From the NCBI RefSeq assembly GCF_007990635.1, contig NZ_AP019846.1:558001-622000 (forward strand): 64,000 nucleotides of DNA. Reading direction: 5' to 3'. How positions within the stretch are numbered: position 1 is the first letter of the stretch; each line of letters begins with the position of its first letter. This document shows, piece after piece, positions 1 through 7,514 of the stretch. The position numbers and the translations under genes were made by a program. Source of the DNA: Leptotrichia hongkongensis. GTDB lineage: Bacteria > Fusobacteriota > Fusobacteriia > Fusobacteriales > Leptotrichiaceae. The notes beneath the pieces are model-generated. The model ran no database searches. It had not been told where the DNA came from and saw only the letters and a program-made list of their open reading frames with translations.

Positions 1-591
1 GCAAAACCTAGAAGTCTAAATATTCCTGGAGAAGCCGAATATGTTGGTAAGGGAGTGCATTACTGCTCAACTTGTGACGGACCTTTTTATAAAGGGCTAG
101 ATGTGGCTGTAATTGGTGGGGGAAATTCAGGTGTGGAAGCAGCGCTTGACTTATCTGGAATTGCAAAATCAGTTACACTAATTGAATTTATGCCAGAATT
201 AAAGGCAGATAAAGTTCTACAGGAAAAATTAGCTGAGCAGCCAAATGTAAAAACTATTTTAAATTCTGCAACAGTTAAAGTAAATGGAAATGAATTTGTT
301 GAAAGCATTGTTTATAAAAGCAGAGAAACTGATGAAGAAAAAACATTGAATGTAGAAGGTATGTTTGTGGAAATTGGGTTGTCACCAAGAAGCGAAGTTG
401 TAAAAGACTTGGTTGAAACAAATAAAATTGGAGAAATTGTAATTAATCCTGAAAATAATTCAACTTCTGTGGCTGGAATCTTTGCTGCGGGAGATGTTAC
501 AAACATCAGACAAAAACAAATTATTATTGCAATGGGAGAAGGTGCAAAAGCTGCATTAGGAGCATTTGAGTATTTGATTACAAAATATTAA
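1..591 (+). CDS. ahpF: Alkyl hydroperoxide reductase subunit F, 3' part
   Basis: The reading frame is open from base 1, so the 5' end lies outside the window. The visible part is the C-terminal NAD(P)H/FAD disulfide reductase module. It has the redox pair CSTC in HYCSTCDGP, then the NADH-binding Rossmann motif [15 protein letters not shown], and ends with the FAD motif [10 protein letters not shown]. The segments [20 protein letters not shown] and [22 protein letters not shown] resemble AhpF more than plain thioredoxin reductase; this is my recollection of the families, not a search. AhpF passes electrons from NADH to the peroxiredoxin AhpC. Neither ahpC nor the N-terminal thioredoxin-fold domain is in view, so a TrxB-like protein remains possible. 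A strong terminator follows. Confidence 0.85.
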   Translation, partial: AKPRSLNIPGEAEYVGKGVHYCSTCDGPFYKGLDVAVIGGGNSGVEAALDLSGIAKSVTLIEFMPELKADKVLQEKLAEQPNVKTILNSATVKVNGNEFVESIVYKSRETDEEKTLNVEGMFVEIGLSPRSEVVKDLVETNKIGEIVINPENNSTSVAGIFAAGDVTNIRQKQIIIAMGEGAKAALGAFEYLITKY

Positions 592-597
592 TTATAA

Positions 598-630
598 AAA
601 AATAGGGAGTCAAGGAACTGCCCTATTTTT
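598..630 (+). terminator. Intrinsic terminator after ahpF
   Basis: AAAAATAGGG (598-607) pairs with CCCTATTTTT (621-630), with a 13-nt loop that can close further by AGT/ACT pairing. The run of T ends the stem. It lies 7 nt after the ahpF stop. Confidence 0.85.
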
Positions 631-666
631 ATTTAAAAAGAAGTAAGTATAAAGTTACTAATATAG

Positions 667-1217
667 TTAATTAATAAACATATTTAAAGTAATAATATTA
701 AAAAAATCTTTATTTTTATCATTATCCATTTTCCAATTCTTTCTATCATTTACATATTTAACAGTTATAGTTCTTTCAATATAGTTAAAATGATTATATT
801 CAAGCTTTTTAAAATTATATTTTTAAATCGTCTAAGAGCTTCGATTGTTATTTTTTGATTTTCTTCAGGGCTTAATGAGTTATGTTCTGATATTTTTTTA
901 GCAACAAATTCTTGTGATTCATGCATTTCAGAACTAAAATCGGGAGCCTTAATAAAAACGTTTATAATTGCAATATTTTCTTTTACTTTAATATTATTTA
1001 TTCTATAAGTTATTTTTTTCATACCTTTAGAAAAAGTAGAATCTTTACTAATATCCTTTGTAAAAGTACCCCAAAGTCCGATAGAATCAAAAGTATGTAT
1101 ATTTCCAGTTTGAATTTCTTTCATTTTTTTATCAAAATCTTTTTGTATAGGATAAGTCCTGCTACAACTTACTACAAATAAAAGCATGCCTAGTAAAATT
1201 AAAATTTTTGCCTTCAC
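667..1217 (-). pseudogene. Small lipoprotein, frameshifted near its 3' end
   Basis: A lipoprotein of unknown function. The best start is GTG at 1217 (minus strand), 6 nt after AAGGAG. The N-terminus is a lipoprotein signal with lipobox VVSC. The uninterrupted frame stops at 765-767. Immediately beyond, in the -1 frame, a protein-like stretch continues (reads ...YIERTITVKYVNDRKNWKM...) to a stop at 667-669. The switch fits loss of one A in the A5 tract at 806-810, where the minus strand reads ATT TTA AAA AGC. The restored product would be about 183 residues. It could be a real mutation or a sequencing error. Ribosomal slippage is possible but unsupported. No family was recognised. It lies just downstream of the mgtE pair, on the same strand. 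Confidence 0.7.
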
Positions 1218-1292
1218 AAATTTCTCCTTCAATTTTTTCTACATTGTACTATGTTTATATAATTTTATAGACAGTATTTCATTAGATTTATA

Positions 1293-2639
1293 TTATTGAA
1301 GGTTTTTCAGAAGCATTGTTGCAAATTTAAAATAGATAATAAGTGTTACAGCATCTGAAATAGTAGTTATTAAAGGAGTTGCCATAACAGCTGGATCTGC
1401 TTTTAAAATTTTTGCTCCAAGTGGAAGCAATGCTCCTACTATTTTTGAGATTATTATTGTAAATACAAGAGTTATTGAAACAATAAAGGCGATTGTAGGA
1501 TTTATTTTTTCCAAAGTAATCAGTCTTACAAAATTTAAAACTGATAGGACTATTGAAACCATAATACCTATTGAAAATTCTTTTCTAAGTACTTTGAATG
1601 CATCTTTTGGAGAAATTTCCCCTAGTGCTAGTGAACGGATTACAACAGTTGAAGATTGTGACCCAACATTTCCTCCGCTTGACATTAACATTGGAATAAA
1701 TGCTGTCAAAATAATTGATTTTGCAAGTACTTTTTCATACCCTTGTATTATATTTCCTGAAATTGTGTCAGAAATCATAAGGACTGCAAGCCATCCAATT
1801 CTTTGTCTTGCCATTGTAAACACGTTTGTCTTTAAGTAAGAATCATCAGTAGAAGAAGTAATCCCCGCCATTTTATGAAAATCTTCAGTAACTTCCTGAT
1901 CGACAACATCCATTACATCATCTACTGTGATAATTCCTAAAATTCTGCCTTCATAATCTACAACGGGCATAACGATAAAATCATATTTTTTGAACAAATC
2001 TGCAACAACTTCCTGATCGTCATCTGTGTGAACACTTACAAATTTTTTGTTCATAATATCTTCAATTACTGTATTGTCTTTTTTTGCAATTAATTCTTTT
2101 AGTGAAAGTACTCCCTCGAGTTTTCCATTTTCACTTGTGACATAGCATGTATATATATTTTCTTTATCTTTTCCTGTTTTTCTTAATAATTCAATTGCTT
2201 CTGAAACAGTCATATTTTTTTGAAAATCGACATATTCAGTTGTCATAATGCTTCCTGCTGAATTTTCAGGATACTTTAATAGTTGATTTATCAAATGTCT
2301 GTCTTTTTTATCAGTATTTTTCAATATTTTCTTTACAACATTAGACGGCATTTCTTCAATAATGTCAACAATATCATCAAAGTACAGTTCGTCAAAGATT
2401 TCACGTGTTTCAATATCAGTCGATGCATGAATAATCATTTCTTGACGTTCTGAATCCAAATATGGAAATACATCTGCTGCTTTATCTTTTTTCAACAGTC
2501 TAAAAATCATTATCACAAGTTCAGGCGATTTGAACTGATTTAATATATCAGAAATTTCAACTGTATTTAATTCGTTTAATTGTTTTTTTATTTCGAAGTA
2601 TTTTTTTTCTTTTAAAAGAGCTTCAATTATTTCTTTCAT
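1293..2639 (-). CDS. mgtE: Magnesium transporter MgtE (second gene of tandem pair)
   Basis: A 448-residue MgtE Mg2+ channel. An N-terminal superhelical domain (about residues 1-130) precedes two CBS domains (about 135-260) that carry GSIMTTEYVDF and GIITVDDVMDVVDQEVTEDFHKM. About five membrane helices follow from residue 280. The pore region shows GGNVGSQSSTVVIRSLALGE, and the last helix keeps an Asp in TTISDAVT. In the family, cytosolic Mg2+ bound between the N and CBS domains closes the pore in the inner membrane. It lies 45 nt after a close paralogue on the same strand with only a ribosome site between (AGGAGGAAAAATG), so the two are probably co-transcribed. Confidence 0.95.
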   Translation of the reverse strand: MKEIIEALLKEKKYFEIKKQLNELNTVEISDILNQFKSPELVIMIFRLLKKDKAADVFPYLDSERQEMIIHASTDIETREIFDELYFDDIVDIIEEMPSNVVKKILKNTDKKDRHLINQLLKYPENSAGSIMTTEYVDFQKNMTVSEAIELLRKTGKDKENIYTCYVTSENGKLEGVLSLKELIAKKDNTVIEDIMNKKFVSVHTDDDQEVVADLFKKYDFIVMPVVDYEGRILGIITVDDVMDVVDQEVTEDFHKMAGITSSTDDSYLKTNVFTMARQRIGWLAVLMISDTISGNIIQGYEKVLAKSIILTAFIPMLMSSGGNVGSQSSTVVIRSLALGEISPKDAFKVLRKEFSIGIMVSIVLSVLNFVRLITLEKINPTIAFIVSITLVFTIIISKIVGALLPLGAKILKADPAVMATPLITTISDAVTLIIYFKFATMLLKNLQ

Positions 2640-2684
2640 TTTTCCTCCTTACTTTCCTATTTTTTATTTATAGATACTTAATAT

Positions 2685-4031
2685 TTATTTTATGATGTTG
2701 CTCAAAAATATAGTTGCAAATCTAAAATAGATAGTAAGAGTTAAGGCATCAAGTATTGTAGTTATTAATGGACCTGCCATTATTGCTGGATCCATTTTAA
2801 AGGTTTTGGCAATGATAGGCAAGAAAGCACCTATTATTTTTGAAATTATAACTACAAAGACAAGAGTTACCGAAACTGTTATGGCAACATTCAAAGGGGT
2901 TTTTGTCAAAGATATAATCCTTAGAAAATTAATTGCTGCCAGAACAATGGCGACTATAAATGAAATAAGAAACTCTTTTCTTAGTATTTTAAAAGTATCT
3001 TTTATATTGACTTCTCCTAATGCTAAAGCACGGACTACAATGGTTGAAGATTGTGCTCCTGCATTTCCTCCAGTATCCATAAGCATTGGAATAAATGAGG
3101 AAAGTATAACTACAGACTGCAGTACATCCTCGTAACTTTTTATAATTCTTCCTGTAAATGTGGCAGAAATCATAAGCACAATAAGCCAGCTGATTCTCTG
3201 TCTTGCCATAGTAAAGGCGCTTGTCTTAAGGTAAGACTCCTCAACTGGTGAAATTCCGACCATTTTATGAAAATCTTCTGTTGCTTCCTGTTCCACAACG
3301 TCCATTATGTCATCAATTGTAATTATCCCAAGAAGCCTGTTTTCATCATCTGTAACTGGAAGAACAATAAGATTATATTTTTTTATTATTTCAGCGACTT
3401 TTTCCTGATCGTCGTTTGCGTGTACAGATATTACATTTTTATTCATAATACTTTGGATAGGAACGTCATCTTCGCTCGTAATAAGTTCCTTTAAGGAAAT
3501 TACTCCTTCCAGTTTTCTAACTTCATCAATTACATAACAAGTATAAACATTTTCCATATCTTCAACAGTATTTCTGATTTTTGAAATTGCTTGAGATACA
3601 GTCATATCCTTTTTTAAATCCATGTATTCGGTTGTCATAATACTTCCCGCTGAATTATCAGGATATTTTAACAATTGGTTTATCAAATGTCTATCTTTCG
3701 CATCAGTATTTTTCAAAATCTTTTTTACTACATTTGACGGCATTTCTTCAATAATATCGACAATATCATCAAAATAAAGTTCATCAAATATATTTTTTGT
3801 TTCAACATCGGTCATAGTGTTAATAATCATTTCTTGATGCTCTGTATCCAAATATGAAAACACATCTGCTGCCCTATTTTTAGAAAGTAGCCGAAAAATC
3901 ATTATTAATTCAGAAGATTCAAACTGATTTAACAGTTCTGAAACTTCAACAGTATTTAATTCATTCAAATATTTTCTGATTTCAAAATATTTTTTTTCAT
4001 TTATAAGTGTTTGAATAGTGTTGTTTTCCAT
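2685..4031 (-). CDS. mgtE: Magnesium transporter MgtE (first gene of tandem pair)
   Basis: A 448-residue MgtE, very similar throughout to the downstream copy (shared blocks include DELYFDDIVDIIEEMPSNVVKKI and ATEDFHKMVGI). It has the same N-domain, CBS pair and membrane pore, with GGNAGAQSSTIVVRALALGE. I start at ATG 4031, not the in-frame upstream ATG at 4055, because AAGGAG sits 6 nt before it (minus strand, 4043-4038). Upstream lies a long leader with its own promoter, a short ORF and a segment complementary to this ribosome site, so translation of this gene is probably controlled. Tandem paralogues may differ in Mg2+ affinity or ion preference; the sequence does not say. Confidence 0.95.
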   Translation of the reverse strand: MENNTIQTLINEKKYFEIRKYLNELNTVEVSELLNQFESSELIMIFRLLSKNRAADVFSYLDTEHQEMIINTMTDVETKNIFDELYFDDIVDIIEEMPSNVVKKILKNTDAKDRHLINQLLKYPDNSAGSIMTTEYMDLKKDMTVSQAISKIRNTVEDMENVYTCYVIDEVRKLEGVISLKELITSEDDVPIQSIMNKNVISVHANDDQEKVAEIIKKYNLIVLPVTDDENRLLGIITIDDIMDVVEQEATEDFHKMVGISPVEESYLKTSAFTMARQRISWLIVLMISATFTGRIIKSYEDVLQSVVILSSFIPMLMDTGGNAGAQSSTIVVRALALGEVNIKDTFKILRKEFLISFIVAIVLAAINFLRIISLTKTPLNVAITVSVTLVFVVIISKIIGAFLPIIAKTFKMDPAIMAGPLITTILDALTLTIYFRFATIFLSNIIK

Positions 4032-4032
4032 C

Positions 4033-4103
4033 GTTATCTCCTTTCTTTTTTGCAATTTATTAAATTTTTTACTTCTTATGCAAATTAAAACAAGGAGAAT
4101 AAC
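4033..4103 (-). promoter_or_regulatory. Predicted hairpin sequestering the mgtE ribosome site
   Basis: On the minus strand GTTATTCTCCTT (4103-4092) is complementary to the mgtE ribosome site AAGGAGATAAC (4043-4033). They give 11 pairs with one bulged T. Flanking T-rich and A-rich tracts can extend the helix, and the loop is about 48 nt. The anti-ribosome-site arm begins 18 nt after the stop of the short leader ORF, so a ribosome paused on the leader could affect folding. The complementarity is seen directly; regulation is inferred. Confidence 0.55.
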
Positions 4104-4121
4104 AACACGAAGAGATTCCGT

Positions 4122-4184
4122 TTATTTGCATAGGTTAGTAAATTTTAGATTATTCAGTTTCTCTTCCGGGACTTCTTCGTTCAA
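4122..4184 (-). CDS. Candidate mgtE leader peptide (20 residues, acidic/Pro start)
   Basis: A short ORF in the mgtE 5' leader, too small for ordinary gene calling. A strong ribosome site, GGAGG (4197-4193), is 8 nt before TTG at 4184. A GTG at 4193 would overlap the site, and ATG at 4189 gives only Met-Phe-stop. From the TTG start the peptide begins M-NEEVPEEK and ends FTNLCK. Glu-rich runs broken by Pro at the N-terminus are the kind of nascent chain known to destabilise ribosomes at low Mg2+, as described for E. coli MgtL (MEPDPTPLP...). The match in context (a magnesium gene), size and composition suggests an analogous sensor. Expression is not shown by the sequence. Confidence 0.5.
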   Translation of the reverse strand: MNEEVPEEKLNNLKFTNLCK

Positions 4185-4251
4185 AACATTCACCTCCGTA
4201 AAATATAAAATCAGCATAAATTTCTAAAAAAATGAACTTTATGCCCATAAA

Positions 4252-4280
4252 ATTTTATCAGACAAACCAATGATTGTCAA
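4252..4280 (-). promoter_or_regulatory. Promoter of the mgtE operon
   Basis: Minus strand TTGACA (4280-4275), 17-nt spacer, TAAAAT (4257-4252), with TG one base before the -10 (extended -10). The predicted start is near G4246. The transcript would open with a hairpin (GCATAAA pairing with TTTATGC) and have an approximately 215-nt leader before mgtE. Confidence 0.8.
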
Positions 4281-4306
4281 TAAATTTCTAAGAAATTTCT
4301 TTTAAT

Positions 4307-4339
4307 AAAAAAAGGGACTCAATTTAAGAGTTTCCCTTT
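4307..4339 (-). terminator. Terminator of the flavin reductase gene
   Basis: Minus strand AAAGGGA-ACTC pairs with GAGT-CCCTTT around a TTAAATT loop, then a T7 run. It follows the stop of the 4370-4873 gene and precedes the mgtE promoter. Confidence 0.8.
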
Positions 4340-4369
4340 AATTGTAATTATTTATGCAGATAATAAAAA

Positions 4370-4873
4370 TCAGTCTTTTACGTATATTTTTTTTACCCTT
4401 CCTGTATAAACTATATGAGGCTCTTCCTTTGTGTATAGTTTTTCAGGTATGCTCTTATCTATGAAGTTTTCAGGTTTTATATCATCTATATATAATTTTT
4501 CAGCTACGATAACTAATTTTGCTTCTTCAAATGCAGGAACACCATCTAAGAATATTGGATTAAATCCAACTTCTGCGATTTTGTCTACATCTCTTCCTGA
4601 TTTTAATCCAAGTACATGAAGTTCCTTTTTATAACCATTAAAAAAACTTAAAGAAAAACAATTTTGCTCGTCTACAAATTTTTTAGTATATCTTGTAGGT
4701 CTTATATAAACTGAAATAACAGGACCACGCCAAAGGTATCCCATCATTCCCCACGTGACAGTCATTGTATTTATCCCGTTCTCATCTCCCGCCGTGACAA
4801 GACTCCAGTCTTTACCTGTACTTGTAAAAGGATTTAAATCAAAATCCTGAATTTTTATTTCGTGAAATCCCAT
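4370..4873 (-). CDS. Flavin reductase family protein
   Basis: A 167-residue protein of the flavin reductase-like (FMN-binding split-barrel) family. Typical blocks are DWSLVTAGDENGINTMTVTWG near the N-terminus, then PVISVYIRPTRYTKKFVDE and FSLSFF, which in this family bind FMN and contribute to the dimer. I start at ATG 4873 because GGAGG lies 8 nt upstream. The frame extends about 28 codons further, but that extension has no family resemblance. It is a single-gene unit ended by its own terminator, with no partner monooxygenase nearby, so the electron acceptor is unknown. Confidence 0.85.
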   Translation of the reverse strand: MGFHEIKIQDFDLNPFTSTGKDWSLVTAGDENGINTMTVTWGMMGYLWRGPVISVYIRPTRYTKKFVDEQNCFSLSFFNGYKKELHVLGLKSGRDVDKIAEVGFNPIFLDGVPAFEEAKLVIVAEKLYIDDIKPENFIDKSIPEKLYTKEEPHIVYTGRVKKIYVKD

Positions 4874-4948
4874 TTCTAACACCTCCGTAATTTTTTTATA
4901 GATTTTTAAGGTATTTTTATTATAACATATTTTTTTAAAAAGTAAATA

Positions 4949-4977
4949 TTGACACAAATAATATTTTATAGTAAAAT
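4949..4977 (+). promoter_or_regulatory. Promoter of the TonB-dependent receptor gene
   Basis: TTGACA (4949-4954), 17-nt spacer, TAAAAT (4972-4977). The predicted start is near 4984, giving a leader of about 70 nt. I could not see a convincing Fur box. Confidence 0.75.
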
Positions 4978-5056
4978 ATTTTTATAATCAAAGTATTTTT
5001 GGAGAAAAAATTAACTGAAATTAAAGAATTTAATATTTTAGAATGAGGAGGAAAAC

Positions 5057-7048
5057 ATGTTAAAAAAATTAGCAATTTTAAGTTTTATTGTAGTTGGAAT
5101 GATGGCATTTGGAGATGATAATGACACATTTAATGTAAAATTGGAAGAATCAGTAGTAACAGCCACGGGATTTGATGATGTTCAGAGCAATCAAATTAAG
5201 AATACTACAATTGTAACAGCTCAGGATATACACAATAAAGGATATAACACTATAGAAGAGATATTGAAACGTACACCAGGTGTAAATTTTGTGAATAATG
5301 GATTTGGATATATTGTGGATGTAAGAGGGCAAGGAGTTCAGGGGGCAGCTAAAAATGTAAAAGTTCTCGTAGATGGTTCACCTTTAAACATACTTGATAT
5401 GTCGCATGCAATTTTACCTCTAAATTCAATTTCAGTTGAAGATATTGAAAAAATAGAAATTATTAACGGTGGAGGGACTGTACTTTATGGTGGAGGGACT
5501 GCTGGTGGAGTAATTAACGTAATTACAAAGAAAACTCAGGAAGAGCCTGTAAAAAATAAGGTTTACTACCAAAACAGCTCATTTGATACAAATAAATTAG
5601 GGTTTGGAACAAGCATAAAATTTGCAGATAATTTCTTGTTAGATTTAGCATACGAAAATGTTAATGGAAATGGGTATAGACGTGGGGACAAAAGAGATGG
5701 TGAGAATTTAAGAGGTGGATTTACATATAACATCGCTGATAATCAGACATTAAGATTTAAAGCCACAAGATACAAGGAAGAATCAAAAGAATCTGACGGT
5801 ATAACTAAAACTCAGTTAAATAATGATAGAAAACAGGCAGGAACAACTTTGACAGAATCTGATTTGGATAGAACAGAATACAGCTTGAATTATGAAATCA
5901 AGCCAACCGATAACCTAACTTTCTCATTGTTAGGATATAATCAGAAAACAATTAGAGATTATGATCAGGAAGCTCCAGCTGGAAGAATGACTCATAAGAC
6001 TGATGGACAGTTTAAAGATAGAAAAACTGGAGTTGACTTAAAAGGTAAATATAATTATGGTTCAGGAAATGTAATCTTTGGATATGAATATATAAAAAAT
6101 AGTTCAAACAGAAGTTCTTATGGCGCAATGTATATGAGAAACAGAAGATTATTCCCAACATCTACTGTAGACATTGATTTGCAAAAAAATACTCATTCAG
6201 CATTTATTCAAGGAAGACACTCTCTTACAGACAAGTTTGAGGGAACTTTAGGTTATAGATATGAACATGCTGATTATGATATTCACAGAACAGATGGAAC
6301 AAATGTTATAAATAAAAATACTAAAAAGAGCAATAATGCTTATGAAACGGGATTAAACTTTAAATATTCCGACACAGGGAATGTTTATGCAAAATATGAA
6401 AGAGGATACAGATCTCCAAGTCCAACAGAAATGGTTGATAAATCAATTACAAGAGGATATGTACTAAACAATCTGAAATCTGAAAAATATGATACTTATG
6501 AAATTGGTATAAAAGACATGATTGGACCTTCATTTGTAAGCTTGACAGGATTCTATACTAATAAAAATGATGAAATTTTAATTGATATGCCAAGCGGACA
6601 TGGATTAAACTGGACATATAAAAACTTGCAGAAAACAGAAAGAAAAGGTGTAGAACTATTTGCAGAGCAATATTTTGGAACATTTAGAGTAAATGAATCA
6701 GTTTCTTATGTGGATGCAAAAATTAGCAAAGGTGCAGATAAAAACAAAAAAATACCTTATGTATCAAAAACAAAAGCAACTTTAGGAGCTAATTATGAAG
6801 TATTGACAGGACTAAACCTAACAGCTGACCTCAATTACTTCTCAAATTCTGTAGATGGAAACTATGAAAAAATAAAAGGTTATTCTACAACAGATTTAGG
6901 AGTAAGTTATGCTCATAAAACAGGTTTAGGGGTGCAAGCAGGAGTTAAAAACGTATTTGGTAAAAAATATTACAGATATAAAAACGGAGATTCATATATC
7001 CCAGAAGCTGAAAGAACATACTATGTTGGTGTAAGTTATAACTTCTAA
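5057..7048 (+). CDS. TonB-dependent outer-membrane receptor, probably for heme
   Basis: A 663-residue receptor. A signal peptide (MLKKLAILSFIVVGMMAFG) is followed by a TonB box-like EESVVTATGF, a plug domain (about 45-160, with DVRGQGVQGAAKNVKVLVDG and NGGGTVLYGGGTAGGVINVIT), and a 22-strand-type barrel ending in Phe (YYVGVSYNF). In the family it binds ligand at the outer membrane and imports it using TonB energy. The substrate is inferred from what follows: a FecCD-type ABC importer and two heme-degrading systems. No tonB, exbB or exbD lies in the window. GAGGAGG precedes the ATG, and a terminator follows, so it may be a separate transcription unit from the ABC genes. Confidence 0.9.
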   Translation: MLKKLAILSFIVVGMMAFGDDNDTFNVKLEESVVTATGFDDVQSNQIKNTTIVTAQDIHNKGYNTIEEILKRTPGVNFVNNGFGYIVDVRGQGVQGAAKNVKVLVDGSPLNILDMSHAILPLNSISVEDIEKIEIINGGGTVLYGGGTAGGVINVITKKTQEEPVKNKVYYQNSSFDTNKLGFGTSIKFADNFLLDLAYENVNGNGYRRGDKRDGENLRGGFTYNIADNQTLRFKATRYKEESKESDGITKTQLNNDRKQAGTTLTESDLDRTEYSLNYEIKPTDNLTFSLLGYNQKTIRDYDQEAPAGRMTHKTDGQFKDRKTGVDLKGKYNYGSGNVIFGYEYIKNSSNRSSYGAMYMRNRRLFPTSTVDIDLQKNTHSAFIQGRHSLTDKFEGTLGYRYEHADYDIHRTDGTNVINKNTKKSNNAYETGLNFKYSDTGNVYAKYERGYRSPSPTEMVDKSITRGYVLNNLKSEKYDTYEIGIKDMIGPSFVSLTGFYTNKNDEILIDMPSGHGLNWTYKNLQKTERKGVELFAEQYFGTFRVNESVSYVDAKISKGADKNKKIPYVSKTKATLGANYEVLTGLNLTADLNYFSNSVDGNYEKIKGYSTTDLGVSYAHKTGLGVQAGVKNVFGKKYYRYKNGDSYIPEAERTYYVGVSYNF

Positions 7049-7073
7049 AAATAATTTTAAATATGGAAAGTGG

Positions 7074-7112
7074 CAGTCAAACAATTGTTATAAAGTTGTT
7101 TGGCTGTATTTT
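7074..7112 (+). terminator. Terminator after the TonB receptor gene
   Basis: CAGTCAAACAA (7074-7084) pairs with TTGTTTGGCTG (7096-7106) with one G-T pair, then TATTTT. Confidence 0.75.
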
Positions 7113-7115
7113 ATA

Positions 7116-7514
7116 AACAAACAAAATTATTAATTTTTATAAGGTACAGTTGTTAATAAGTATTTTTTGAAATATTCCCAAATTTTATTTGGGAAAGTAG
7201 TCTAAACATTTATTATTTGGATAAACCTGAATTACTATGAAAACTAAACTCGCTGATGCTCACTTTCGTAAATAAAGATTAGAACAACTCTATAAAATAT
7301 ATTTACTATGAAGGTTCTGGCGAAAGAAACACATAAATGTGTTTAGTCGTTTTCATTTTAAAAAAATCACGACGATTTTAGTTTAATTACAACAGTTATT
7401 TTAATAAAAAATCCTTAAGCAAGATTGTAAAAAAATGGAATTAATAGTCTTAAATAAAAAAAGATTAATGTAAATTAAGAAAAAATATTAATAAATGTAG
7501 ATAAGGAATAAAAG
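7116..7514 (+). other. 400-nt gene-free region with nested inverted repeats
   Basis: No credible ORF. A perfect 9-bp hairpin (TTCCCAAAT/ATTTGGGAA, 7175-7195) comes first. Then there are nested arms: ATGAAAACTAAAC (7237-7249) with GTTTAGTCGTTTTCAT (7341-7356), CTTTCG (7263-7268) with CGAAAG (7321-7326), and AGAAC (7281-7285) with GTTCT (7314-7318). A separate perfect palindrome, AAACACAT-AA-ATGTGTTT (7327-7344), would compete with the outer arm. It could be a structured leader of the ABC genes or a decayed repeat element. I see no clear promoter before 7515. Confidence 0.45.

Noticed and set aside
807-813. Programmed -1 ribosomal frameshift in the lipoprotein gene
   Set aside because: The heptamer fits, but I see no clear downstream stimulatory structure, and simple loss of an A explains it as well as at the other homopolymer sites.
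4033-4250. M-box (ykoK) Mg2+ riboswitch before mgtE
   Set aside because: None of the conserved M-box core segments I know could be found on the minus strand. The leader has a short ORF and an anti-ribosome-site arm instead.
4949-5056. Fur box at the TonB receptor promoter
   Set aside because: The AT-rich palindromic stretches do not match the GATAATGATAATCATTATC pattern well enough to claim a site.
7116-7514. Cobalamin riboswitch before the FecCD-type transporter
   Set aside because: No B12-box-like conserved sequence (GCCACTG or its neighbours) is present, and the surrounding genes indicate heme rather than B12.
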